From the NCBI GenBank assembly GCA_025174535.1, contig JALBUN010000006.1:124001-188000 (forward strand): 64,000 bases of DNA. Direction: 5' to 3'. Source of the DNA: Cantharellus purpuraceus. Taxonomy: Eukaryota > Basidiomycota > Agaricomycetes > Cantharellales > Hydnaceae. Positions 9,608 to 20,957 of this stretch are shown piece after piece. The notes below the pieces were generated by a model. It searched no databases. It had not been told where the DNA came from and saw nothing but the letters and a program-made list of their open reading frames with translations. The position numbers and the translations under genes were made by a program. The first letter of the stretch is position 1. Each line of letters starts with the position of its first letter.

Positions 9608-11259
9608 TTATACATTGTGTTTCCTTTTTCCCTTCCCCTTGTCTACCTCAGGCTCCGTCTCCAACTCATCATCACTCTCTACATCCGACACCCAATCTTT
9701 CTCATCCCCCATATCTGAATCCTCATCCAAAGGGGCCATGAACTTCCACAGCCGATGCAACTCAGCAGTCCGCTGACCCTCAAGAACCTCCTTCCATTTC
9801 ATCATCTTCACCAAGTCCACTAACAACCCCTCCGTCTGCCAGAGGTGCTCCAACTGCAGGTTAACCAGCCGGATAAGCTGGCCCACAGTACTGTTGGGTG
9901 CAGAGACGCACCCCATACCTGCACCAGTCATTGCCCCTTCCAATCCAACACCGCTACCCCCAGCTGCAACAGCACCCATCTCCGTCTGCCACTTTTTGGT
10001 TGGACGACCTTCTGATTCTTTCTCCACCCCTCCTTGTACCACTAGTCAGGGCTTGACACTCCGACTTCAGGGATCAAACTTTCCATCAATCCTACACCCT
10101 CCTTTCTGACCCTGGCAACGATCACAGGACCAAAGGTGGTGAGTTGGGCCAGTGGGCCATACACACTCCATGTCCACATCATGACACAAGTCGCAAATTA
10201 CACTGGGCCCGCCAAATGGCTCCGTCAGAGCCAGAGCCTTGGGTGGTCTGCTCCTTCTTGATGCGGCCTCCAAGTGCTCCCTCTCCTCCTCCTTGTCCTG
10301 CTGTTCTGCTGCTGCCTTCTCCATCTTGTGCGAAGCTGGATCGCCAACCTAGCGACATGCAGCTCCTTCTTATGGGTTGCCAACATGCGATTCTCTGCTT
10401 TGCACTATATGACCCTCTGGTCCGCCTCCCGCTTCTCTGTATCAGCACTCGGGTGCACCTTCAATGAAAAAACTGCAACCTTGAGGTTCTTCTTGGTGGT
10501 AGCAGCATAGAGCTCCACCCTTTTGTGAGCTTCAACCGTGGCTACCCAAGCCATCTCCTCGTAACAATATGAGGTCAGATCCAGCTCTGCATCCATCCCA
10601 ACATCCACACCTGCCTCGGGCTCTGCATTTGCATCGAGCTCCATATTGGCATCGGGATCTCCCTCCACTTCCACCCTCTCCACCTCTGCTGCATCATCTT
10701 CCTCAGCTGCACCCACCGCAAATAACAGCCATGACTGCAGGCGTAATGGCGAGTCCACCATAGGGGCAGTTGTTGGACGGGTTGACTCCGTCCACGTAAT
10801 CGAGATGATGGCAACCTCGGGGGTCCCTGCCTGTACTAGCACACTCAGACTCCCCAAGTGACTGGTCACCCCTGCCCCGGTCACCTCCTCCTCTACCTCC
10901 ATGGTGGCTTCTAGCTCATGTGCCTGCTCTTCCACTTCCTTCAGTCTCGTGGCCTCCATCGCGGCCACAAGTTCCTTGTCCCTGTGGGCTCGCTCGGTTT
11001 TTGCTTCCTCCTCCTTCCTTCTCCATTCTGTCTCCTCCTCCTTCCATCTCTGCTCCTCCTCCTCCTTCCATCTCTGCTCCTCCTCCTCCTTCCATCTCTG
11101 CTCCTCCTCCTCCTTCCGTCTCCATTCTGCTTCCTCCTCCTCTTTCCATCTCCGCTCCTCTTCCTCTTCCTTCCGTTGGGCCAAGAGCAACTGCTCAAGC
11201 TCAGCCACGCTCATGTTTGCCAAAGGGTTTGACATCATTGAGGATAAGACCTCAATCAT
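9608..11259 (-). pseudogene. Element A convergent gene: Zn2Cys6-like coiled-coil protein
   Basis: It lies inside element A between pol and the 3' LTR, on the opposite strand to pol. The N-terminus (MIEVLSSMMSNPLANMSV) is followed by a Lys/Glu/Arg/Trp coiled coil built of tandem KEEEEQRW-type repeats. An acidic segment comes next, then six cysteines spaced CX2CX6CX12CX2CX6C (at about 10090-10205), which is exactly the fungal Zn2Cys6 spacing. A long acidic C-terminus ends in KGKGKRKHNV. Stops occur after RVI (10405), after KFDP and after VKP. The first and last also occur in element C. A TATA box precedes it. DNA binding is suggested by the motif but is not shown. Confidence 0.72.
10990..11175 (-). 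repeat. Tandem Glu/Lys-rich codon repeats
   Basis: Short tandem units of about 21-30 bp encoding KEEEEQRW and KEEEEAEWRR blocks in the convergent gene of element A. The copy in element C (about 23318-23650) has more units, so the tract has expanded or contracted between copies. Confidence 0.8.
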
Positions 11260-11265
11260 GCCCCT

Positions 11266-11276
11266 CCTTTTATATG
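11266..11276 (-). promoter_or_regulatory. TATA box of element A convergent gene
   Basis: The minus strand reads CATATAAAAGG just upstream of the ATG at 11259 and about 100 bp inside the 3' LTR edge. The identical arrangement occurs at 23214-23224 in element C. The distance to the first ATG is so short that translation may really begin at the Met-Met about 20 bp further on. Confidence 0.6.
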
Positions 11277-12377
11277 TCTCCAGACCCCCAGTATAACTCC
11301 AACTGTGCCCAACCGTCTCACCTATTCAATCCACAGACATGAGGCCTCAGGGGCTCGGCCTTAAATGGAGAGATACTGTTATGACTATATTCATTAATGC
11401 CCAGATCCCCATCAGATCCACTCAGATCCCTGCGCATATGAAATCTATACTCCATTTGGGAACCGTCATGTCTCCATTTATCTGTCCAATTGTCACCACT
11501 GAATCTCGCCCATCCATGTCTGGTTCCAATTGATGCATCAGCATCACCATAGGAACCTGGACATCCATCCCTGTCAGACTCAGACATACTCATGTAAGGC
11601 CGTCAGCCTCAGAGACCCATCACCGGAGTAATTATTATTAGATTTCAAATATGTATTTAAGCTGCCCGACTGGGGACTTCATTCCCCAGTTCAAATATCA
11701 AATCATGCCTAGTTCCTAAGTCTGATCCTAACTCTCTAAGTCACACTCTGTCTCCAAAATCTCAGACACCAGTATTAGTGAGGGTGCAGCACATAAGCTG
11801 AAGCCAAGTCTGTTCTGACCCCTATGACGTACCCCAACTCCCTCCCTGACTCCAACCAAATGTTATGCACTAGGTCCGATTGGGGGTTGGAGATTGGGTC
11901 AGAGGTCGGGTCAGAGGTCGGGTCGGAGTTGGAGCACATTGTGGGGGTCGGGACAGACTTGGCTTCAGCTTATGTGCTGCACCCTCACTAATACTGGTGT
12001 CTGAGATTTTGGATGACTTAGAGAGTTAGGATCGGACTTAGGAACTAGGCATGATTTGATATTTGAACTGGGGAATGAAGTCCCCAGTCGGGCAACTTAA
12101 ATACATATTTTGAAATCTAATAATAATTACTCCGGTGATGGGTCTCCAAGGCCGATGGCCTTACATGAGTATGTCCGAGCCTGACAGGGATGGATGTCCG
12201 GGTTCCTATGGTGATGCTGATGCATCAATCGGAACCAGAGACGGATGGGTGGAATCAGTGGTGACAATCGGACAGGTAGATGGAGACGGCGGTTTCCAAA
12301 TGTAGTATAAATTTCATATGCGTGGGGATCTGAGTGGATTGGATGGGGATCTGGACATTAATGAATATAGTCATAAC

Positions 12378-14553
12378 TGTTTTGGAACCCGCAAAATTAT
12401 GGTGTTAGGGAAAACTTTAAATCACCACAATTCCGTGAATGAACAGCTGAGAAGAATATCAAATCCTACTGCAGCACAACTCCAGAAATGATTTAACATT
12501 TGTACTTTGGTTACAATCTGTTGTAATGGTCAATGCAGACGATACGCAGGAAGGTAATACGTTTCTTAGCAGTAGGGAATGAATAAGACTTCCAGAGTCT
12601 AGAGTTCATGGACGCTTAGGGGTCCAGATATTCCAAAAGAGGGGAATGCACTTAGAGGCTAGAGGAAGTAGGTGGATGAATCCAACCATCCAACCAGTAA
12701 CACTCTGAAGCGGGTAACAGCAATGTGTGAAGTAGTCTAGCAACTGCTTCACATGAGTTCAAGATCCTAATGCTCTGCAAAGGCAGTACACAATAGTAAC
12801 TTAAACAAAGAGCACTAATGGCAGGACTATTGACAGACAATCTCACCCTGTAGATTTGTAGTCACATGAGGCAGATATTACACTCACACCCAAAGCAGGA
12901 CAATCACTACTTCGAGTGCAATCGAATACAGTTACACAACTGTAAACGACCCTTGAACTGGACAATCAACAGTTACTGAGATATAGAGGATGACACTGTA
13001 TGTCACTCTAGTCACACTGATGTGCAAATGATGGGGTAGAAATGGTTATTTATTCAGAGGCAGAATGGGCTCCTTTTATATTGTATTTACAGGAGCTGAC
13101 TAATACTACTGGAAACTTCTACCTATTAATAGATGGAAACCACTGGAAGCTAGTGGAATATGTGAGAAAGGGGTGGAAGTTTCCTAGCCAATGAGCTGCT
13201 TGGATTTGCTCTGACTCATGGCATGAGTCATGGATGGAGCCATAGTGTGACTCAGAGCAGGAGTCATAGTATGAGTAATCACAGGAGTCATTGCATGAGT
13301 CACCATTACTCAAATAACTCGATCAATACTTCGTTTCCCAGGCTGATCAGCACAGCTATAGGTAGGCACAGCTTCTATTGAACTATCCACTGAAAATGGA
13401 GTCAGGAGGTGCAGTGGTTGCGAAGGTATTGAGCATTTACTGGCAGTGGTGACCAGATTGAGTCGGAGATTGAAATGAGTCATGTGATCGAAAATGAGTC
13501 AGTTGTCCAGGTGACTCCAGCTGACTTTGGGGCTGCTTGTTGTTCCAGCTGCCAGACGTCTAGCTGCCGGACTTCTGGGGAGAAGGGAGAGGAGAGGGGG
13601 ATTACAGGGAACAGGGGAGGAACAGGAGCATATAGGAGGCTCAGGAGGTTTTAAGGGATGAAGGGGGTAAAGGAGGACGGTTACAGGAATGGAATAGGGA
13701 ACAGGAGAAGCCCCTGTGAGTTCCAGAACTTCCTGGACATTATTTTCACTTTTATTTTCATCATTTCATCATCATGGACACTTCCCCCCATCATCATCTC
13801 ATCATCCATCTCATCATTGACTCAGGACATTTACGAATGACTCCACTCATTCATAGGACTTAGTATCATATATAAACCACATCTGTAATGCACTTGAATT
13901 GATAGAGTAATTATCTCTCACTTATTCTGTCTGTGTGTCTGAATCTATTCGTATCTGGAATATCTCCAGAACGAACACGTATTTCTATTAGCTTTTGCAT
14001 ATTCTATTAGAATATTGCATATCCCACTCGAATCTCAAATTATGAAGCCATACAATCACTGGCTACTTTTTTATTAAGCATTTACTCTCATTCGAGTCAT
14101 CTGCTCCTCATCCCTGCTTAAATTGTCGATATCTAGACAAAGATCACACCAAATCCCATCAAACTTCGTAGGAAGATACTACTCAAGTATATCTTCAATT
14201 CGACTATGCATACATCCAGTTCCCATCACTCCCTCTGTCTCTATTTGACTTCTGCTCGTCACTACACCCCAGCAAAGCAATTATTTACATTATTCAAATA
14301 ACACTGCTGACATCTGCAAAGGTTTGTGGGTCCATGTGGGTCCCAAAACTTTGCCCAGCAGAACAATAAGTTTGTAGACTCATTTCTGCATGGAAAATTC
14401 CCAAAAAAAATATGAAAAAATAGAGAATATTTGAATGGCCCTGAATCAAGAGAAAGCAGCACATATATGCTGATATTTTAAGGCCATGAAGCGAAATTGT
14501 ACAGTTTTGGGACTTTAAACAAGATCTTTTAAGGGAAAACCAGTTCCCATACA
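12378..14553 (-). repeat. Family D solo LTR copy 1, TSD ataac, containing an E LTR
   Basis: Reads TGTTTTGGAACC at the left and GTTCCCATACA at the right, that is, the D unit in reverse. The 5-bp duplication ataac lies at 12373-12377 and 14554-14558. It is inserted at the end of LTR F and split by E copy 1. Without that it is about 1.4 kb, like copies 3 and 4. Confidence 0.88.
13538..14303 (+). repeat. Family E solo LTR copy 1, TSD ctgct
   Basis: A 766-bp segment starting TGTTGTTCC and ending AAATAACA, flanked by ctgct at 13533-13537 and 14304-14308. Its sequence closely follows 14924-15666. It contains a TATA-like tatataaacc near 13870 and no coding frame of note. Confidence 0.85.
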
Positions 14554-14634
14554 ATAACACCCAACCTCCAACCCAACCTCTGACCCAATCTCCAACCCCC
14601 AATCAGACTCAGTGCATAACACATGTGCAGTATC

Positions 14635-16617
14635 TGTATGGGAACTGGTTTTCTCTGAAAAGATCTTGTTTATGGTCCCAAAATTGTATATTTTCACTTT
14701 ATGGCCTTAAAATATCAACATATACATGCTGCTTTCTCTTGATTTAGGGTCATTCAAATATTCCCCATTTTTTCATATTTTTTTCAGGAATTTTCCATAC
14801 AAAAATAGGTTCACAAATTATTGTCCTGCTGGGCAAAGTTTTGGACCCACATGGACCCACAAAACTTTGCAGATGTCTGCAGCTTCAAAGTCAGCAGAGT
14901 CACCTGATCTACTGACTCATTTTTGTTATTTGGAAAACTGGACTTCTGGGGAGAAAGGAGGAGAGGGGGGAACAGAGAGAATAGGAGGGCACATAGGAGG
15001 CTCAGAAGCTCAGGAGGGGATAAGGAGATGAGGGGAAACAACTGAGAGGGGAAAGGAGGAGCCCCTGTAAGCTCCACAATCATCTGAACATTCACCCTAA
15101 TTTTCTTTTGATTTATTTCATCATTTTTCCCTATTTGACATCACCCCCATTTCATTTTTATCATAAATCACTTTCCCTTTATTCACATGACACAGAACTT
15201 TTATCACGAGTCATTAACATACATATCTTGTATAAAACATGCCTAGCTAGATATGCAATGGACTAGAGAATTAACTCTCACTATTTCTTTGTCTTGTATC
15301 TGAACTATTCATATCTGGAATAACTCCAGAATAAACACCTCTTTCTACAATATTTTGCATATCCTACTAGGATATTGCAACATCTATTCAAATCCCAGTT
15401 TGTGAAGCCTAAGCTCCACTGTTTGATTTTCTATTAAACATTTACTTAATTTCAAAGCATCAGTCCCTGCTGCATACTTAAATTGTCAATATCTAGACGA
15501 GGACCACACCAAATCATTTCAAACTTCGTAGGAAGATACTACTCAAGTATATATTTTATTCCACTGTACATACACCCAGTCCACATCACTTCCCCACTCC
15601 CTATTCAAATTCTACTTCACACAGAACACTCCCAGCAAGGCACCATCACAAATTTATTTCTCAACAATTTTCAATCACATGACCCATTTCAATCTCTGAT
15701 CCAATCTGATCACCACTGCCAGTAAATGCTCAATATCTTGGCAACCACAGCTCCTCCTGACTCCATTGTTGGTGGAGCTTTCAAAGTTGTGCCTACCCAT
15801 AGCTATGCTGATCAGCCCAGGAAATGGAGTATTTCCTGAGTTATTTCAGTTACCCATATCTATTAATAGGTAGAAGGATTAGTCAGCTCTTGTAGATACA
15901 GTATATAAGGAGGCCATTCTGCCTCTGAATAAATAACCATTTCTACCCCATCATTTGCACATCAGTGTGACTAGAGTGACATACAGTGTCATCCTCTATA
16001 TCTCAGTAACTGTTGATTGTCCAGTTCAAGGGTCACTTACAGTTGTGTAACTGTATTCGATTGCACTCGAAGTAGTGATTGTCCTGCTTTGGGTGTGAGT
16101 GTAATATCTGCCTCATGTGACTACAAATCTACAGGGTGAGATTGTCTGTCAATAGTCCTGCCATTAGTGCTCTTGTTTAAGTTAATAGTGTGTACTGCCT
16201 TTGCAGAGCATTAGAATCTTGAACTCATGTGATGCAGTTGCTAGACTACTTCACACATTGCTGTTACCTGCTTTAGAGTGTCACTGGTCAGACAGTTGGA
16301 TTCATCCACCTACTTCCTCTAGCCTCTAAGTGCATTCCCCTCTTTTTTGGAATATCTGGACCCCTAAGCATCCATGAACTCTAGACTCTGGAAGTCTTAT
16401 TCATTCTCTATTGCTAAGAAACATATTACCTTCCTGTGTATCATCTGCATTAACCAATATAAGGGGTTGTAACCAAAGTACAAATGTTAAATCATTTCTG
16501 GAGTTGTGCTTGGAGTTGTTCTGCAGCAGGATTTGATATTCTTCTCAGCTGTTCATTCACAGAATTGTGGTGATTTAGAGTTTGCCCTAACACCATAATT
16601 TTGTGGGTTCCAAAACA
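14635..16617 (+). repeat. Family D solo LTR copy 2, TSD gtatc, containing an E LTR
   Basis: Starts TGTATGGGAAC at 14635 and ends GGTTCCAAAACA at 16617, flanked by gtatc at 14630-14634 and 16618-16622. E copy 2 interrupts it. It lies head to head with D copy 1 only 81 bp away, giving a long imperfect palindrome. The duplications show that this arose from two separate insertions. Confidence 0.88.
14924..15666 (+). repeat. Family E solo LTR copy 2, TSD atttt
   Basis: A 743-bp segment from TGTTATTTGG to TTTCTCAACA, flanked by atttt at 14919-14923 and 15667-15671. It is a direct-orientation relative of E copy 1 and is inserted in D copy 2. Confidence 0.87.
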
Positions 16618-16700
16618 GTATCCCTTGAGTCAATGGTCCAGTTGAATGATGGAGAGGAGGGAATTGGGTGTAGGAGGATAGTGTCAGGCTGGTAGGGCAT
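16618..16700 (-). pseudogene. Broken ORF3-like gene, 5' end only
   Basis: From ATG at 16698-16700 the minus strand encodes MPYQPDTILLHPIPSSPSFN, then W-T-I-D-S-R-D-T. This is clearly related to the start of element B ORF3 with the same Trp position (residue 21). The frame continues into 14622-14634 and is then lost at the junction with element A, so the gene was the target of element A and later of D copy 2. Upstream sequence up to about 16830 resembles the ORF3 promoter of element B. I cannot tell whether it belonged to an older retroelement or to a free-standing gene. Confidence 0.7.
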
Positions 16701-16829
16701 GAACTGCGAGTGCAAGTTGTGCTGCTGACAACTATTCCCCTTGCCTTCCTCCAAATCAGGATAAAGTGTTGTTACTGATCGTATATCATGGGAAGATCAC
16801 TATCCCTAGCCTATACAAGTTGCCACTAA

Positions 16830-18800
16830 CATCAGCAACAGGTCCTCATTTAGTGTCAAGCAGGTTGTTGGAATATAGAATATATATGGAGTATTAGCAC
16901 ATGTGTTGAGTATGTCCACATTAATGACACACCATGGAATCGGGTACCCGTTGGAACTCTGTTCTCTATTCCTGAATATTTTCTTTTGCAGATGTATACA
17001 ATACTTCTGTGGTGGTTTCCTCACCCTCAGCCATATCCATAATATACGGACTGAGGTGAGAAACATTGACACTTATTATCTTTACCCATTGCTTATATCT
17101 ATCATGTATAGCTTTATTATTCAGAATTCAATACAGGTGACATTACCTGACTTCGTCGTGCATAGCAGCGTGTCACAGTACCTGAGATAGGTCTTCTGAG
17201 TTGATGAACGGAGCCTGCACAACGTCAGAATGCATGCACCAAGCTGGAAACATGATATCCTTACCTGGTCCTTGCAATGGCTGAAGCATCTAGCGCTGTC
17301 TACCCAGAAAGCAAGCAACCAGGACGCGTGGGATATGACATCTGTAAGTCACACTGTTGGGCAAGTGGCACTACATTGTGCAGAACGGTATGCTATAACG
17401 AAGCTCAATCTTCCTAATAATGCCCAGTGAAAACTTTGGGCAACTACTGATAACAGGAGCGATAATCACACGGAATAGCTGACTACTCTTGACGTACCAA
17501 ATCCATTCAGCCCCCTGTAGATGACTGCGATGGACAGTCTGTCACCGTGTCCTCGACGGAAAGTTGACGGCTTATAGTTGGCAGCCTCGACTCTGAGGTT
17601 GGCGATGCTATTGAGACACAGCTGGGCGCCGCTCGTACCGGGAGAGTCATACAAAGTGCATCAGGCACATGTCGGTCCAACCAGCAAGGGCAGTTTTGAT
17701 GATCAGAACTACTTTCTGTCAGCTCGCGGAATCCTTTCTTTTACCCACAGTTGGGAGGGATAATGGGCCGAGTGATTTGATCGAAGCGACTAAAGTTCAT
17801 AATAGATCAGGTAGACCTTGGAGAACCCCCGCTTGAAGCATGCGCTGTAAGTCTGATGCATCCTCACGTGAGTGACATGCGGCTCGAAGCGCTATTGAAT
17901 TGTTACAGATAATTTGCGGTTATGAAATAGTCTCACGAAGAAAACTAAATCCAATATTTACAGAAGTGTCTCGCGTGAGTTTCGAATGGTGACTTTCCGG
18001 TGAAGGGACAGATGGCAAATGCCATTGATAGTCTGTCTGATAACATTGATAAGGCTAACATGTATATTTCGCTAGAAGCAGGGTCTATATGCCGGTGATC
18101 CACGAGGCATTGTGAATGCCGTCTTCCTGATGAATATGTCAAATATGAATGCAGAAGTCTGAAGTCTGACCGGTCATTCTATCGATTCCTTTGTTCGCCT
18201 CTCAGGAGACCTCCAGCTTTGTTCGCATGCATGGCAGCTGTACGAAGCATGGACGTGGCACATAGGCACATAAAGCCTCATCTCCCATCGCTTCCCCAGC
18301 AACTGTCTCCCATCCCCAGTACACTCTCACCGCAGACAAATCAAAAAAATGTACCCATACTCACCCTCGACTCACACCTTCCTAGGCCACAGCTAGTGAG
18401 TCGTGCTACTGAAACCACCCTTCGTTTTTCTTGCCTCAGCTGACTTGAGTCTTGTCCCTAGTCATGAGCTGCAGGAGGGTGACTGTCCGCACCCTCCACA
18501 GGCTGCCGCTAGCACTCCTGTGTCAGAGCAGTTCCTGCCAGCGGTTGGTCCTCAGATACATCCGTAAGTGTTGCAAAAAAAAACTTGATGCTGAGCGGCT
18601 GAGATGTCCTGATTCCGTCGCATAGCAGTGTGCAGACTGGCGATACCAGTCTGTGTATCAATCCCGCATTGCTTAGTCTGAATGCAGCGTTCACACACGA
18701 CATCGGAAACACTGTATCCGGACCGTTCAGCCACTGGACCGTTAGGGGTCTATACAGAAACTGGCAAGCGACCAGAACACGCTGGGCAGCATCTGTAAGT
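16830..18800. other. Unassigned region with diverged internal duplications
   Basis: I recognise no gene here. Related short blocks recur at about 17145-17200, 18605-18650 and 18830-18880 (each containing cgtgcatagcagc or similar). Splice-donor-like stretches reading gacatctgtaagt and gcatctgtaagt recur near 17335 and 18790. It could be a decayed multi-exon gene with duplicated exons. Confidence 0.35.
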
Positions 18801-18838
18801 ATTGCACTGTGCCATTGAGCAGGTGGCATGACCTGACC

Positions 18839-19789
18839 TTGTTGTGCATAGCAGCATGCCACAGGAGGGTTCTCAGTATACAGGTCCTGCAATGCCTGGT
18901 GCAGCCTCTAAGTATGCTGAAGAACGGGCACACACGTCCAATGAGCACTCAGACCAATATGACAGGTAAGGGCAGTAATCTCAGGATGGATGACTGTTAC
19001 CGACTTTTCCCTAGTGTCCAAGATGAATACTCATACGATATTCCCTTGGACTGCACCTCTAAGATGCCCATCGGAGGCTCTCACATCCTCCAGATTCTGG
19101 TACTACAATCCCCAGGATCAGAAGTTCTACCAGGATGGCGGCCAAACCATGTGCGTTGGCTGTTATTTGAGTACATAGATATGACCTTGACGCATCCTAT
19201 AGGGCCGCCATCAACACAAAAACAAATGATTACAACCAGGGAATGAGATGCCATTCCCCAGGCAGTGACTACTGTCAGTGCGCAGATTGCGGGTCCCTCT
19301 AGTGCGCAGCCACTGTCACGCGAATCACAGGGTCCCTCATCTCTACCATATTGCAGCACATGCAATAATGGGATCTGTGATTTAATTGACGTGAAGGGGG
19401 TGCGATGCGAGTCGATGGTCGACATACACCACTGGACGCGACACTGGGTCAGGCATGTGCTCGATGAGCTAATGTACATCGAGAGGAAAATATTGAGGCC
19501 GTATCAAGCGAAGCTCCTCACAAATAATGAGAAGACAGCCATCGCCGAACAATTGCTCCTCTCATGCCCATTCAAATGCAAGCGACATAACAAACTGCGT
19601 ACTTTCACTCGGTGGAAAGACCTTGCAGCGCACATGCTGCTAGACTGCGTGGGCAATGTACCGGGTCAAAAGATCAACGAGGTGGCGAAGAGGGCTATGA
19701 TAGAGACGCAAAGCCGTTGGGGAGATGTTGTTGAAAAGTTGGTTAGGATTGAGCCTGTAGATATAGCCAGTGGCATACCCCATCGATGA
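18839..19789 (+). CDS. Hypothetical Cys-rich protein, probably spliced
   Basis: Not recognised. A likely intron at about 18967-19015 (gtaagg...ccctag) joins frames encoding RFWYYNPQDQKFYQDGG and then MCVGCYL near 19100-19165. A second intron probably precedes the long frame 19265-19789. That frame has CSTCNNGICDLI, a WTRHWVRHVLDELMYIERKI helix and CPFKCKRHNKLRTFTRWKDL ending with HMLLDC, which looks like a zinc-binding Cys/His cluster. It ends with stop at 19787-19789. Exact exons are uncertain, and the start is not established. Confidence 0.4.
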
Positions 19790-20957
19790 GGGCGCCTGAC
19801 TTGATTTTGTCAGCGGTGCTTGATCTTGAAGACTCTGAGTCAGGGAGAGGTTAGTTTTTAAGACACGTGCCTCGGACCTTGTTCCTTAACCAATCCAATC
19901 ATTCAACACATTTATGCCGTTGGTGATTAGCAGCAGTTACGCTTGTAGGATGTGATGAAGACAAACGTCGGCTGAAAAACTGATCATATCTTACCAGTTC
20001 TTCTAACTTTCGCTTCCCGACGTAGCGGAGATCAGGAAGATGTCGAGCAAACGGTCAACTGGACGTTGTGATGACGGCAGGAGACCATGCCAACACTACC
20101 ACCCACTTATCACACTATGATGCCCTGTATGGGCCTCGATCCGTGTTTGGTGGTTCATGTAAAAAGTCGTTTCCATCGTGGCTCCATCGGCCTTCTCTAC
20201 GGCAGAACCCGATTCTGTGTCAAGTGAAAAGCCTGCATGGCTATACTCGTCTTAAATTGGCCTCATTATTAATTTCATTCAGCTCGGTGCCTAACAACAG
20301 ATCACCAGGGGTGCTAGTGGTGTCGTAAGGCTTGTTTGGATCTGAGTGTTTGAATGTGAGGAGTAACGACAGAATCAGAGGTCGGCACGTGTGCTGCAGA
20401 AAGAAAGAACCCCCTAGCAATCAGACGTGGGGTATCCGCAAGCTGCCTCAAAGTACGACACGCGGAGATGCTAGACCACATCGCGTTGATGCTTGCTGCA
20501 AGCACTGGTGAAGTCGCTGACAGCATAAAAGACGATCAGACCATACCGAAGGGTACCAAGCTTATACCTAAACACAGTCCTCAACAGGAAAACCGAACCT
20601 TGTAAAACTTAGCATCAGACATTTTCGTAAACTCTTGTCGCCCTAGGACACGCTCCGTAGGAACAATAGCCCAGTCAGAGGATCATCATCAGCAAGAGAA
20701 AGAATACCTGAGATGGCTTTCATCACTCATTTGGACCCTACAAGTGATAGTTCACGCCATTCACGCCCACATCTGGATTCAGGGATCTTATCATCCTTGG
20801 ATCAAGCTCAGATGTCATAGCATCAGTTCAGGAAGCCGGAAAGAATCAAAACAAACTAGACACCGTGCATTGCTATTTCCCTTTACCCTTCTGGTCTTTC
20901 CCGTCTGGTGGTGCAAATAGCTAGAAACAGTTAAAAAACTTCTATCATGTATGATCC
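19790..20957. other. Intergenic, no gene seen
   Basis: Short scattered frames only, with no domain, RNA gene or repeat that I can support. Confidence 0.5.

Larger units (their letters stand above)
11861..14559 (-). repeat. Solo LTR F (A/C family, inverted) inside the element A 3' LTR
   Basis: Begins TGTTATGCAC at 11861 and runs to 12377; its last A is at 14559, because a family D LTR is inserted just before the end. Orientation is opposite to the LTR it sits in. Flanks are ccaaa (11856-11860) and cccaa (14560-14564), a 5-bp duplication with one mismatch. No internal element sequence is present, so this is a solo LTR. Confidence 0.78.
11377..14621 (+). repeat. Element A 3' LTR, interrupted by nested LTRs
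   Basis: Begins TGTTATGAC at 11377 after a purine-rich ATGGAGAGATAC and runs to 11860. It resumes at 14560 and ends GCATAACA at 14621. The two parts total about 546 bp, matching the 540-bp LTRs of element C. The next five bases, catgt at 14622-14626, should be the right copy of the target duplication of element A; the left copy is outside the window. Confidence 0.82.

Noticed and set aside
10901..11342. Long Ser/Pro/Leu-rich plus-strand frames over the convergent gene, and the mirror frames at 23148-23824
   Set aside because: These are shadows of the GAG-rich coiled-coil repeat read on the other strand. Low complexity, no start context and no domain.
13538..15666. Family E copies 1 and 2 as the LTR pair of one element
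   Set aside because: Each copy has its own target duplication (ctgct and atttt) and the sequence between them is two D LTR ends, not gag-pol.
12378..16617. A single giant terminal-inverted-repeat transposon with 1 kb arms
   Set aside because: The two arms have different 5-bp duplications (ataac and gtatc) and separate flanks, so they are two independent LTR insertions.
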